The notes under the pieces were generated by a model, which worked only from the letters and a program-made list of their open reading frames with translations, was not told the origin of the DNA and did not search any database. 64,000 nt of DNA from Planococcus lenghuensis. GTDB taxonomy: Bacteria; Bacillota; Bacilli; Bacillales_A; Planococcaceae. Made by a program: the position numbers and the translations under genes. The stretch spans positions 2,460,001-2,524,000 of the forward strand of contig NZ_CP019640.1 in assembly GCF_001999905.1 (NCBI RefSeq), given 5' to 3'. This document shows, piece by piece, positions 33,810-41,349 of this stretch. Each line of letters opens with the position of its first letter. Positions within the stretch are counted from its first letter, which is position 1.

Positions 33810-34856
33810 ATGCAACCAAGAAAAACAGAATTGAATGCCAACGAAAAAAATCGGGACCCATTCTTTGATAATGCCCGGTTTATCCTCGTATCATTGGTTG
33901 TCTTCGGTCATTTGATCAGTCCCGGCCGGGAATACAGCGACCCCATTTTCTTTGCGAATAACTTCCTCGGCTCATTTCGGATGCCAGCCTTGATATTGAT
34001 CACAGGCTACTTCTCGAAGCGATTCATCAAGGATGGTTTCGTCAAAAAAATCACGATGCACGTCCTGATTCCCTACCTTATATTTCAGGGCGTCTACTCG
34101 CTGATGAATGATTTCATTTACGATCGTGAACACTTTGTGCCGAATTTTTTCATCCCTGCATACGCAATGTGGTTTTTGCTCAGCCTTTACTTCTGGAACA
34201 TGATGCTGTTCATTTTCACGAAGTTTAAATATCCGATTTTGATGGCATTTCTGGTTGGAATCGGAGTAGGCTGGCTTGATGATGCAAGTCATTATTTAAG
34301 CGTAACCCGGACATTCGTGTTCTTCCCATTTTTTTTGATCGGCCATTATTTGGGTAAAGATCAGTTTGATTGGATCAAACAGAACATGACCAAGAAATGG
34401 TCAATTATCAGTATTGCTGTCAGTTGGCTGCTCTTGTCTTTGTTTCCGCTTCAGGAGGCAAGAACGTATTTGCTTGGCAGGTATCCGTATATTGAAATTG
34501 CCGATTCTTATTTTGAGGGAACAGTCGTTAGAATCGTCTTCTATATTATTATGCTGTTAGGGATTCTTGCATTTTTGCCTTGGGTTCCAAAAAAAGAGAC
34601 GTTCTTTACAAGGCTCGGCAAGCGGACGGCCTATGTCTATATCCTTCATATATTCGTGATGAAACTTTTCTATGCGCTTGAATGGACTCCAGACATCCAA
34701 TGGTGGCATATTATCGGCGTCCCAATCATTTGGCTGCTTATCGTCTACGTTACCAGTTCTGATTGGGTGGCTTCGGTTACCCGGCCATTTATCGAGGGAC
34801 GGATTGCGGAGCCATTGTTTAAAGATGAACCGAAGACGCGGAAAAGCGAAAAATGA
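33810..34856 (+). CDS. Acyltransferase family 3 membrane protein (YkrP-like)
   Basis: A 348-residue polytopic membrane protein (about ten helices) of the acyltransferase-3 fold. Signatures: FFDNARFILVSLVVFGHLI (active-site His after the first helix), FRMPALILITGYFSKRF, a central FVFFPFFLIGHYLGK and a late RTAYVYILHIFVMKL. These enzymes O-acetylate or acylate surface sugars or lipids; the B. subtilis homologue YkrP has no proven substrate. The ATG at 33810 has AAGGG about eight bases upstream; the GTG at 33801 overlaps that site. A weak sigma-B-like pair (GTTTGA, GGGCAT) lies near 33720. Single gene between two terminators. Confidence 0.85.
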   Translation: MQPRKTELNANEKNRDPFFDNARFILVSLVVFGHLISPGREYSDPIFFANNFLGSFRMPALILITGYFSKRFIKDGFVKKITMHVLIPYLIFQGVYSLMNDFIYDREHFVPNFFIPAYAMWFLLSLYFWNMMLFIFTKFKYPILMAFLVGIGVGWLDDASHYLSVTRTFVFFPFFLIGHYLGKDQFDWIKQNMTKKWSIISIAVSWLLLSLFPLQEARTYLLGRYPYIEIADSYFEGTVVRIVFYIIMLLGILAFLPWVPKKETFFTRLGKRTAYVYILHIFVMKLFYALEWTPDIQWWHIIGVPIIWLLIVYVTSSDWVASVTRPFIEGRIAEPLFKDEPKTRKSEK

Positions 34857-34883
34857 CCGGCGCATGCCGGCATATGCCAAGAG

Positions 34884-34924
34884 AAAAAGGAAGAATCGCA
34901 GCGTAAATGCGATTCTTCCTTCTC
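34884..34924. terminator. Bidirectional terminator
   Basis: AAGGAAGAATCGCA / GCGTAAA / TGCGATTCTTCCTT, a perfect 14-pair stem with A-run and T/C-run flanks, between the convergent acyltransferase and repeat-lipoprotein genes. Confidence 0.85.
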
Positions 34925-34945
34925 TATACTAAATTATTTTCATTA

Positions 34946-35656
34946 TTATTCTGCCGCTTCAATCTCTTCGACTGTTCCGACTGTCTCTTCCAGTTCAGCA
35001 AAGTCTGAGAAGTCAGCAATTGCCATGTCATATTCAGCTACCACATAATCATTGAATTCGACTGCTGTCCAGCCAAGTGGTGTCAGGTAAGTCGTTTCAA
35101 GTTCAGCTTCGTCAATTGCACCGAAGTCCACTTCTTCTGCAGTTGCTTCTTCTTCACCTTCCGCAGCCTGAATCTCTTCAACCGTTCCGACTGTCTCTTC
35201 CAGTTCAGCAAAGTCTGAGAAGTCAGCAACGGCCATGTCATACTCAGCCACTACGTAATCATTAAATTCGACTGCTGTCCAGCCAAGCGGTGTCAGATAA
35301 GTCGTTTCAAGTTCCACGGGGTCAATGACACCGTAGTCAATTTCTTCGGCCTCTTCACCTTCAACCACTTCTTCTGTTTCAGTGGTGACTGCACCGTCCA
35401 ATAAGCCTTGTTCTTCCGCCCAGAGATTTACGTCATCTTCTGAAAGATAACCTTGTTCTTCAAACCATGCGCCTACATCTTCTTCTGCAATGTAACCCTG
35501 CTCTTCAAACCATGTACCTACATCATCTTCGTTAACGTAACCTTCCAGGTCTGTCTCGGTCAGTCCTCCCGCTGCTTCTTCGCCTGAACAAGCAGCTAGA
35601 ATTCCTGTGGATAGTACCGCAATCCCTGCCCCTTTAACCATTTTATTGAATTTCAT
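34946..35656 (-). CDS. Repeat lipoprotein A: 15-residue repeats plus a duplicated 70-residue module
   Basis: A 236-residue very acidic lipoprotein (lipobox LAAC, Cys 23). After a half-unit (LTETDLEG) come three 15-residue repeats at about residues 40-84: YVNEDDVGTWFEEQG, YIAEEDVGAWFEEQG, YLSEDDVNLWAEEQG. A Glu-rich linker leads to two copies of a module with an exact 70-residue period (about 105-166 and 175-236; core TYLTPLGWTAVEFNDYVV and FSDFAELEETVG), differing at only a few positions. No known domain is certain; the modules recall Bacillus acidic surface proteins with L-x-x-Y-L repeats. Paralogous to the next two genes. AAAGGAG lies nine bases before the ATG. Cell-envelope location is predicted; function unknown. 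Confidence 0.85.
   Translation of the reverse strand: MKFNKMVKGAGIAVLSTGILAACSGEEAAGGLTETDLEGYVNEDDVGTWFEEQGYIAEEDVGAWFEEQGYLSEDDVNLWAEEQGLLDGAVTTETEEVVEGEEAEEIDYGVIDPVELETTYLTPLGWTAVEFNDYVVAEYDMAVADFSDFAELEETVGTVEEIQAAEGEEEATAEEVDFGAIDEAELETTYLTPLGWTAVEFNDYVVAEYDMAIADFSDFAELEETVGTVEEIEAAE
34961..35314. repeat. 210-bp tandem direct repeat inside repeat lipoprotein A
   Basis: Two copies (about 34961-35104 and 35171-35314 for the conserved core) are offset by exactly 210 bases. Most differences between them are synonymous third-position changes, so the protein repeat has been kept while the DNA has begun to diverge. Confidence 0.8.
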
Positions 35657-35719
35657 AAATATCGTCTCCTTTCGTTATAAAAAGTCTTATTCACGTTTCA
35701 TAATATCCTGCTTTGGATG

Positions 35720-35760
35720 GCAACAGCCACTACACGCAAAGAAGCGTCCAGTGGCTGTAT
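35720..35760 (-). terminator. Hairpin between repeat lipoproteins B and A
   Basis: CAGCCACT ... AGTGGCTG with an inner GACGC/GCGTG pairing, 30-70 bases past the stop of gene B. There is no clear T-run on the minus strand, so it may be a weak terminator or an mRNA-stabilising stem. Confidence 0.5.
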
Positions 35761-35789
35761 GATGTTCCAGTTCCCAGAATACAATTTTC

Positions 35790-36059
35790 TTATTCAAACA
35801 GGCCTTGTTCTTCAGCCCATGTATTCAAGTCATCTTCCGTATAGAAGCCTTGTTCTTCAGCCCATAGACCGAGGTCCTCTTCCGTATAATAGCCTCGCTC
35901 TTCAGCCCAGACACTCAAGTCATCTTCCGTGTAATAGCCTTCCAGATCGGCGTCTGTCAGGTATTCCCCTTCGCCGGCACCTTCTTCAGCACAGCCGGCC
36001 AGAACTCCAACGGATAATGCTGCGATTCCGACACCTTTTATCACATTTTTAAAAGCCAT
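35790..36059 (-). CDS. Repeat lipoprotein B (15-residue repeats)
   Basis: An 89-residue lipoprotein: signal MAFKNVIKGVGIAALSVGVL with lipobox LAGC (Cys 23), a short AEEGAGEGE spacer, a half-unit YLTDADLEG and three 15-residue repeats YYTEDDLSVWAEERG, YYTEEDLGLWAEEQG, FYTEDDLNTWAEEQG, ending LFE. Each repeat has the pattern aromatic-x-[ST]-E-[DE]-D-L-x-x-W-A-E-E-x-G and probably forms one amphipathic helix. Nearly identical to gene C upstream, so it is a recent tandem duplicate. AAGGAG lies before the ATG at 36059; the longer frame upstream lacks a site. Unknown function, no named family recognised. Confidence 0.83.
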   Translation of the reverse strand: MAFKNVIKGVGIAALSVGVLAGCAEEGAGEGEYLTDADLEGYYTEDDLSVWAEERGYYTEEDLGLWAEEQGFYTEDDLNTWAEEQGLFE

Positions 36060-36154
36060 TTTCACACTCTCCTTTTTTGTAAAATAATTTTTATAGTATC
36101 GTGATATTCTGAGATTTTCATTGGTTATCAATGATTACTCTTTAAAACTGCTGC

Positions 36155-36424
36155 TTATTCAAAAAGACCTTCTTCTTCAGCCCATGTATTCAAGTCATCT
36201 TCCGTATAGAAGCCTTGTTCTTCAGCCCAGATACCAAGATCTTCTTCCGTGTAATAGCCTTGCTCTTCTGCCCATGTATTCAAGTCATCTTCCGTATAAT
36301 AGCCTTCCAGATCGGCATCTGTCAGGTATTCCCCTTCACCGGCACCTTCTTCAGCACAACCGGCCAGAACTCCAACGGACAATGCTGCGATTCCGACACC
36401 TTTTACCACATTTTTAAAAGCCAT
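36155..36424 (-). CDS. Repeat lipoprotein C (15-residue repeats), first gene of the array
   Basis: An 89-residue paralogue of gene B with the same signal (MAFKNVVKGVGIAALSVGVL, LAGC, Cys 23), spacer and half-unit, then YYTEDDLNTWAEEQG, YYTEEDLGIWAEEQG, FYTEDDLNTWAEEEG and LFE. The start is placed at 36424 by alignment with gene B; an ATG at 36436 would directly touch the AAAGG site. It is the gene nearest a sigma-B-type promoter (36476-36500), and no clear terminator separates it from gene B, so both may share one stress-induced transcript. Confidence 0.83.
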   Translation of the reverse strand: MAFKNVVKGVGIAALSVGVLAGCAEEGAGEGEYLTDADLEGYYTEDDLNTWAEEQGYYTEEDLGIWAEEQGFYTEDDLNTWAEEEGLFE

Positions 36425-36760
36425 TATTACATTCATCCTTTCTTTTTGAAATATAATTTTTACGTTACTGTAACATTACCCGGCCCTCATTTTAGTAAAC
36501 GTGTAATAAGATTTCTTAAAGATAACAGCAGCAAACTCTTAAGAGCAGCATGTAAAAATGCAATAACGTCTGTACACTCCTTCTCCTAAAACAGTTCAGC
36601 ATATAATGTTATTTTTTAGGTACCCGGCATTCCCTGTACTAAACATCTGCCAGCTGTTCATCTGATACATAACAACAATCATTAAAGTTCCTGGTTGCCT
36701 TGTTCCGTAGCCACTTCCTGTATTAAATAGCTTTGAGAAGGGTTCTCCGGATTTCTGCAT
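36425..36760. other. Intergenic region upstream of the repeat-lipoprotein array
   Basis: Beyond the sigma-B-type promoter (36476-36500) and an adjacent perfect inverted repeat GTTAC-T-GTAAC (36464-36474), which could be an operator, nothing else is supported: AT-rich, no coding frame with a ribosome site, and a CTCTTAAGAG palindrome of unknown meaning near 36536. Confidence 0.5.
36476..36500 (-). promoter_or_regulatory. Sigma-B-type promoter of the repeat-lipoprotein array
   Basis: On the minus strand GTTTAC (36500-36495), 13-base spacer, GGGTAA (36481-36476). Each hexamer differs by one base from the sigma-B consensus GTTTAA / GGGTAT, and the spacing is typical. It lies 52 bases before the start codon of gene C. 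Confidence 0.68.
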
Positions 36761-36797
36761 AAAAAAAACAGACCCGGAGAGGAATCTCGGGTCTGTT
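36761..36797 (-). terminator. Intrinsic terminator of the TRAP operon
   Basis: On the minus strand AACAGACCCG / AGATTCCTCTC / CGGGTCTGTT, a perfect ten-pair stem running into eight T, right after the TRAP permease gene. Confidence 0.92.
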
Positions 36798-36805
36798 GAA
36801 CCTTT

Positions 36806-38845
36806 CTATGCGGTTGTTGTTCGTTCCTGCTGTCGATTGCGTGTAACAAATTGGATCGCCAGCAAAATCAGGAAAACAGCGAGCCCTATGGTATCCGACA
36901 CACTTTCCGGATAAATAAGTGCAAGTCCGGTCAGCACGGCAACAATCCGCTCAATCCAATAAAGCTTCCGGTACCAGAAGCCGATGAGACCGGCACCGAT
37001 AGCCGTCATGCCGGCGAGTGCCGTAAAGACCACCCATACGACTTGGGGCAATGTTGTATCAATCATCAAGAGTTCCGGTGAGAGAACGAACATATACGGG
37101 ATGATGAAAGCCGCGGCGGCGAGTTTAGCAGAGTTAACACCGGTTTTAATCGGCTCTCCGCCGGATACCCCTGCAGCCGCAAACGCCGCAAGCGCAACAG
37201 GCGGCGTAATGTCGGCGATAATCCCGAAATAGAACACGAACAGATGGGCAGATAATGCGACAACCAGCGGCACTGCTGCACCTGTCGGCTCACCGAGCAT
37301 CAGCAGCGTAATGATCGCTGGCGCGGCGATTGTTGATGTAATAACATAGTTAGCGGTTGTAGGCGAGCCCATTCCAAGCACGATGGATGCCAGCATCGTG
37401 AAGAACAGCGTCAGCAAAATGCTTCCGCCTGAAGCTGATACGAGACCGGTCGCCAAGCTTAGCCCGAGCCCTGTCTTTACCACAACGCCCACAATGATAC
37501 CGGCAGCTGCAGTCGCCGCAGCGACTGCCAATGCTGTCCGCGCCCCATCCACGAGCGCATTAATCGTATCCTTGATGCCGATCCGCGTCGCCCGGTCAAT
37601 CGCACTGACGATAATGGTCAGCAGAATGCCGTAGAGTGCGGCCTGCATTGTCGGAATTCCGATCAGGAGGAACACAATGATTGCCACAATTGGCGATAGT
37701 AAATATATCTTCTTCAACACTTCTTTACGGTTCGGCATTTCTTCAGCTGGGATTCCCTTCAGTCCAACCCGCTTTGCCTCAAAATGCGTCATGATCCAGA
37801 CTCCGGTGAAATACAGCAATGCCGGGATAGCAGCCGCTTTGGCGATATCCCAGTACTGGATGCCGCCGCCGATGAATTCGACCATCAGGAAAGCCGCTGC
37901 TCCCATGATTGGCGGCATGAGCTGACCGCCTGTGGAGGCGGCTGCTTCCACTCCGCCTGCAAACTCTTTTTTATATCCCAATTTTTTCATCATCGGAATT
38001 GTATAAGATCCCGACGTCACAACGTTCGCCACTGAACTTCCTGAAATAGTACCTTGAAGAGCACTTGAAAAAATGGCTACTTTTGCCGGTCCGCCCGTCA
38101 GGCGTCCCGCCAGTGTGACTGCTAAATCGTTAAAGTATTGGCCAACTCCTGTCTTGACGAGGAATGCACCGAATAACAAGAACGTAAAGATGAACGTCGC
38201 AGACACGCCGATTGGCGTTCCTAAAATGCCATCCGTTGTAAAGAACATCAGCTGAACAACGGATTCGAGATCCTGCCCCCGGTGAGCCAAAAACCCCGGA
38301 AAACTCCGCCCAAAAAACGCATAGATTAAGAATACCGAAGAAATGATCGTAATCGGCAAACCGACTGCCCGGCGTGTGGCTTCGAGTGTCAGTACAATCG
38401 CCAGGACACCGACAGCCATATCTAAATCGCCGAGACGTCCGACCCGCTGAATAATTTCTTCATAATAGATTGGCCAATACAACCCCACTCCTACTGAGAG
38501 GATGGCCAGGATAATGTCATAGAAAGGCACACGATCTCTCCGTGCGCCTCTTTTTCTGGCTGGGAAGAGCAGGAAAATCAAAGCCAATGCAAATCCCAAA
38601 TGAATCGAACGTTGAATATAGGCTGTGAACTGCCCGAAAATTGCGGTATACAGCTGGAACAGGGCAAATGCCAGCAATCCGAAGAAAATGATGTTTTTCA
38701 TGATGCCGACTACGTCCCGCGTATTCGACTCAGGGTCGTACTTCTGCAGCAATTCCTTCTGCTGATCCTCTGTGAAATATGTATCTTCCGGCGGCAATTT
38801 TTCTTCCTGCCGTTCTTCGTTATCCGGCGGCAATTTATTGCTCAT
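36806..38845 (-). CDS. TRAP transporter fused permease (DctQM type, TAXI system)
   Basis: A 679-residue membrane protein fusing the small 4-helix (DctQ-like, about residues 45-150) and large 12-helix (DctM-like, about 150-620) subunits. The DctM signatures are GTISGSSVANVVTSGSYTIP, GGVEAAASTGGQLMPPIMGA and a later GMGSPTTANYVITS. It imports organic acids or similar anions using a Na+ or H+ gradient and a TAXI-type binding protein, encoded upstream. Substrate unknown. The ATG has AAAAGGAG about ten bases upstream and lies within the 3' end of the DUF1850 gene (11-base overlap), so the two are coupled. Confidence 0.94.
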   Translation of the reverse strand: MSNKLPPDNEERQEEKLPPEDTYFTEDQQKELLQKYDPESNTRDVVGIMKNIIFFGLLAFALFQLYTAIFGQFTAYIQRSIHLGFALALIFLLFPARKRGARRDRVPFYDIILAILSVGVGLYWPIYYEEIIQRVGRLGDLDMAVGVLAIVLTLEATRRAVGLPITIISSVFLIYAFFGRSFPGFLAHRGQDLESVVQLMFFTTDGILGTPIGVSATFIFTFLLFGAFLVKTGVGQYFNDLAVTLAGRLTGGPAKVAIFSSALQGTISGSSVANVVTSGSYTIPMMKKLGYKKEFAGGVEAAASTGGQLMPPIMGAAAFLMVEFIGGGIQYWDIAKAAAIPALLYFTGVWIMTHFEAKRVGLKGIPAEEMPNRKEVLKKIYLLSPIVAIIVFLLIGIPTMQAALYGILLTIIVSAIDRATRIGIKDTINALVDGARTALAVAAATAAAGIIVGVVVKTGLGLSLATGLVSASGGSILLTLFFTMLASIVLGMGSPTTANYVITSTIAAPAIITLLMLGEPTGAAVPLVVALSAHLFVFYFGIIADITPPVALAAFAAAGVSGGEPIKTGVNSAKLAAAAFIIPYMFVLSPELLMIDTTLPQVVWVVFTALAGMTAIGAGLIGFWYRKLYWIERIVAVLTGLALIYPESVSDTIGLAVFLILLAIQFVTRNRQQERTTTA

Positions 38846-39344
38846 TCAGCTTCACTCCTTTTACCTGTTGATATAAGGAAAGTTTCTCTACATGGAATGT
38901 ATAGGACTCTCCCCGCTGCAGTACCTCTTTCAAGTCATACACGCGGCCTTCCGTCATCAATTCAAGATCCAGGTCGACATCGCCAACAAACAGACTGAAT
39001 TCAGGGAGAATCCGATTCATGTTGCGGATAAAGAACTTCCCGTCTTCTTCGACAAACACTTCCCCTTTTCCTGCATTTGCCGGCATACCAATGGCAAAAT
39101 CCTCATACTGCAGCTCTGTAATCCGGAAATTCCCTTCCTTTGTCACTTCGTAGCTCTCAACCACGTCGGATAAATGAATGGAATGCGTATAGCGGATTTG
39201 AAAAAATGATTCCTGTTTCGGCAGATATGCCGCCAGTTCGCCTGTTTCATTGTGGATAAATGCATAACTCGATTGCCAAGGCACAAAAAAAACGAGAGTG
39301 TTCAAAAGGAAGAAAATCAGCATATATCCAAAGAGCTTCTGCAT
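38835..39344 (-). CDS. DUF1850 protein of the TRAP-TAXI operon
   Basis: A 169-residue protein with an N-terminal hydrophobic anchor or signal (YMLIFFLLNTLVFFVPW) and a DUF1850 domain (FQIRYTHSIHLSDVVESYEV with the conserved Y/H-S-V-x-x-x-x-V-E pattern; FVEEDGKFFIRNMNR). DUF1850 genes lie between the binding protein and fused permease of TAXI-TRAP operons, as here, and are presumed accessory subunits on the outer membrane face. GGAG is well placed before the ATG. Confidence 0.88.
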   Translation of the reverse strand: MQKLFGYMLIFFLLNTLVFFVPWQSSYAFIHNETGELAAYLPKQESFFQIRYTHSIHLSDVVESYEVTKEGNFRITELQYEDFAIGMPANAGKGEVFVEEDGKFFIRNMNRILPEFSLFVGDVDLDLELMTEGRVYDLKEVLQRGESYTFHVEKLSLYQQVKGVKLNEQ

Positions 39345-39377
39345 TATTTCTCCTCCGCTTCCCTTAACACAAATAAC

Positions 39378-39403
39378 GGCGATAAGGCCATGGCCTTATC
39401 GCC
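39378..39403. terminator. Perfect 26-bp palindrome between the TAXI binding-protein gene and the permease genes
   Basis: GGCGATAAGGCC-AT-GGCCTTATCGCC is perfectly self-complementary. It lies 16 bases past the binding-protein stop. The following minus-strand bases (GTTATTTG) are not a proper T-run, so it is more likely an attenuator or mRNA-protecting stem that leaves the binding protein in excess over the permease. Confidence 0.7.
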
Positions 39404-39418
39404 TGTCATCAATCCAGC

Positions 39419-40453
39419 TTATTCGCCGAGCACTTCATCGAAATAGAGCTGTGCTCCTGGATGCACATCGATGCCAACGCCATCCAACGCAGTTTCCGCA
39501 TTGATCAGCGCCGCTTTCGCGTGTGTGATTTCATCCGTGTTTTCATAAATCGCTTTAGTTGCTTCATAAACGAAATCTGCAGAAAGTTCTTCTGAGACCA
39601 CCATCATTGCCATGACGGATACTGTCGGCACTTCTTCCGTCAGACCATAAGTTCCTGCAGGAACTACGTCATTCGCATAGTATGGGTACTGCTCGATTAA
39701 TGCTTCCGCCATATCGGCTTCAACCGGTACGATAACGACATCCGCAACTGCGTTCAAGCTTTCCACTGCGCCGGTCGGTGTACCTGAAGTGATGAAGGCT
39801 GCATCAATCTGGCCTGCCTGCAGGCTCTCCTGCGATTCGCCGAAATCCAGGTTCTGGGCTTCGATATCATCAAGAGTCAGTCCGTGGACTTCTAGAAGCT
39901 GTTCAGCATTGGCTGCTGTACCGGAGCCCGGGGCACCAATCGAGATACTTTTGCCTTCAAGATCATCAAATGATGTGATCCCTGAGTCCGCAGTTGTAAC
40001 GAGCTGGATTGTCTCCGGATACAAGACGCCCATTGCCGCGATATCTTCTACAGCTCCGGTTTCTTCAAACATCATCAAACCTTCAGAGGCATAGTAAGCG
40101 ATATCCGTCTGTACAAAAGCCATTTCAGCATCACCGTCTGCAAGTGCCGCTACGTTTGCAGCAGAAGCCTGAGAGGATTCAGCTGTAACATTGACGCCTG
40201 TCGCTTCTTCAATGATCGCTGCCATTGCGCCGCCGAGCGGGTAATATGTTCCGGTTGTTCCGCCGGTCAGAATACTGACGAATTCAGGGAATTCCGCAGC
40301 TTCCTCTTCCACCACTTCTTCTTCAGCACCTTCTTCCACCACTTCTTCTTCAGCGCCTTCTTCCAGCGGTGTCTCTTCATCGCCGCATCCAGCCAACAGC
40401 ACAGATCCAGCGACGGCAAGTGATGTAATCATTCCGAACTTTTTCTTCAACAT
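39419..40453 (-). CDS. TAXI-family TRAP transporter solute-binding lipoprotein
   Basis: A 344-residue extracytoplasmic binding protein. The lipobox is LLAGC (Cys 23), followed by an acidic linker with a repeated EEGAEEEVVEE stretch, then the TAXI domain beginning VSILTGGTTGTYYPLGGAMA. Internal VTAESSQASAANVAAL, FVQTDIAYYA, KSISIGAPGSGTAANAEQLL and DAAFITSGTPTGAVESL are characteristic. It captures the ligand for the DctQM permease downstream. AAGGGGG precedes the ATG. Confidence 0.94.
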   Translation of the reverse strand: MLKKKFGMITSLAVAGSVLLAGCGDEETPLEEGAEEEVVEEGAEEEVVEEEAAEFPEFVSILTGGTTGTYYPLGGAMAAIIEEATGVNVTAESSQASAANVAALADGDAEMAFVQTDIAYYASEGLMMFEETGAVEDIAAMGVLYPETIQLVTTADSGITSFDDLEGKSISIGAPGSGTAANAEQLLEVHGLTLDDIEAQNLDFGESQESLQAGQIDAAFITSGTPTGAVESLNAVADVVIVPVEADMAEALIEQYPYYANDVVPAGTYGLTEEVPTVSVMAMMVVSEELSADFVYEATKAIYENTDEITHAKAALINAETALDGVGIDVHPGAQLYFDEVLGE

Positions 40454-40495
40454 GCATTTTCCCCCTTCATATTGAATGTTATGTAGCTTCTGTTA

Positions 40496-40526
40496 ATCAT
40501 ACCATGCCATTCACTTTCCATGTCAA
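40496..40526 (-). promoter_or_regulatory. Promoter of the TRAP-TAXI operon
   Basis: TTGACA (40526-40521), 19-base spacer, TATGAT (40501-40496) with an extended -10 TG. It lies about 40 bases before the binding-protein start. Confidence 0.68.
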
Positions 40527-40648
40527 TTACATTTTACCTAATAGATAAAACTATTGATTTTTCCGAAAAAATAATTATCAAAAATGAAACATGGCCGCAA
40601 AAAAACAGCGTTTTTTGGAAATGCCAGGATTTATACTTTTTCCAACCC

Positions 40649-41242
40649 CTACATTTCTGCGCCTTTTACGTTTGTTTCCGGTGCAGTATCATCCGGATCC
40701 ACATCTTCAAACGTCCGGCCCTGTTCTTCCAGGTCTCTTGTCCGGTGCGCAATGCGGGAAGATGCACAAGCGGTGACACTGGCCACGAGATCGTCGAGGA
40801 AGGTATGGACACCTTCGCCGTGTTTAGTATCAAGTTTATGGATGATGCCGACTTTATTTTTATCCAGATGGCCAAACGTGGTGACTGCAATGCTTCCGTA
40901 CGTCAGGACAGCACCAAGCCCGATCATTTCGTCCACTCCGAACAGCCCTTCATCCGAATCGACAATTTGCTGAAGCGGGCTCGATAACTTGCCCTGTTCC
41001 GCAAGTTCATCAAGTTCGATGCCGACAAGCAGGGCATGTTGTACTTCCCGTTTCATCAGCACGCTCTCAACGGATTCAATGCAGTGCTGCATCGTCAGTC
41101 CATTATTATACGGGACCTGCATTTCAAACACGATTTCCGCAATATCTTCAACTGTGACGCCGCGCCTCTCCAGAGCAGTGTGGGTCGCTTTTGTCACTTC
41201 ATCCGAATGCACCCGCATTTTTCTTCCATCTTGCTCTTTCAT
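40649..41242 (-). CDS. Phosphatidylglycerophosphatase A-like protein (YutG)
   Basis: A 197-residue soluble-looking PgpA-family protein. Characteristic blocks are ALERRGVTVEDIAEIVFEMQ near the N-terminus, SVLMKREVQHALLVGIELDELAE (about residue 60), GLFGVDEMIGLGAVL (about 98) and GEGVHTFLDDLVASVTACASSRIAHR (about 143), the last with the conserved Asp pair. This matches B. subtilis YutG. PgpA homologues dephosphorylate phosphatidylglycerol phosphate, but in Bacillota the reaction is not proven. The ATG is ten bases after AAAGGGG. Transcribed toward the TRAP operon, divergent from yjcH. Confidence 0.83.
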   Translation of the reverse strand: MKEQDGRKMRVHSDEVTKATHTALERRGVTVEDIAEIVFEMQVPYNNGLTMQHCIESVESVLMKREVQHALLVGIELDELAEQGKLSSPLQQIVDSDEGLFGVDEMIGLGAVLTYGSIAVTTFGHLDKNKVGIIHKLDTKHGEGVHTFLDDLVASVTACASSRIAHRTRDLEEQGRTFEDVDPDDTAPETNVKGAEM

Positions 41243-41349
41243 TTTTAAAAAACCCCTTTCCTCTGCCAGACTTATGCAGCTTCTATAATTATACCTTGTT
41301 CTATCAGTATGTTACAATTTTCATAAAATCCAAACCGGGAGGATGACAA

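Noticed and set aside
36121-36417. Plus-strand open frames opposite the repeat lipoproteins (also 35717-36052)
   Set aside because: They are repetitive only because the real genes are; their residues (repeats of LQPMYSSHLPYRS type) arise from the reverse complement and no ribosome site is present.
40590-40625. AAAAAAC-GCT-GTTTTTT stem past the pgpA-like gene as a terminator
   Set aside because: The stem is almost only A-T pairs around a three-base loop and is too weak to call.
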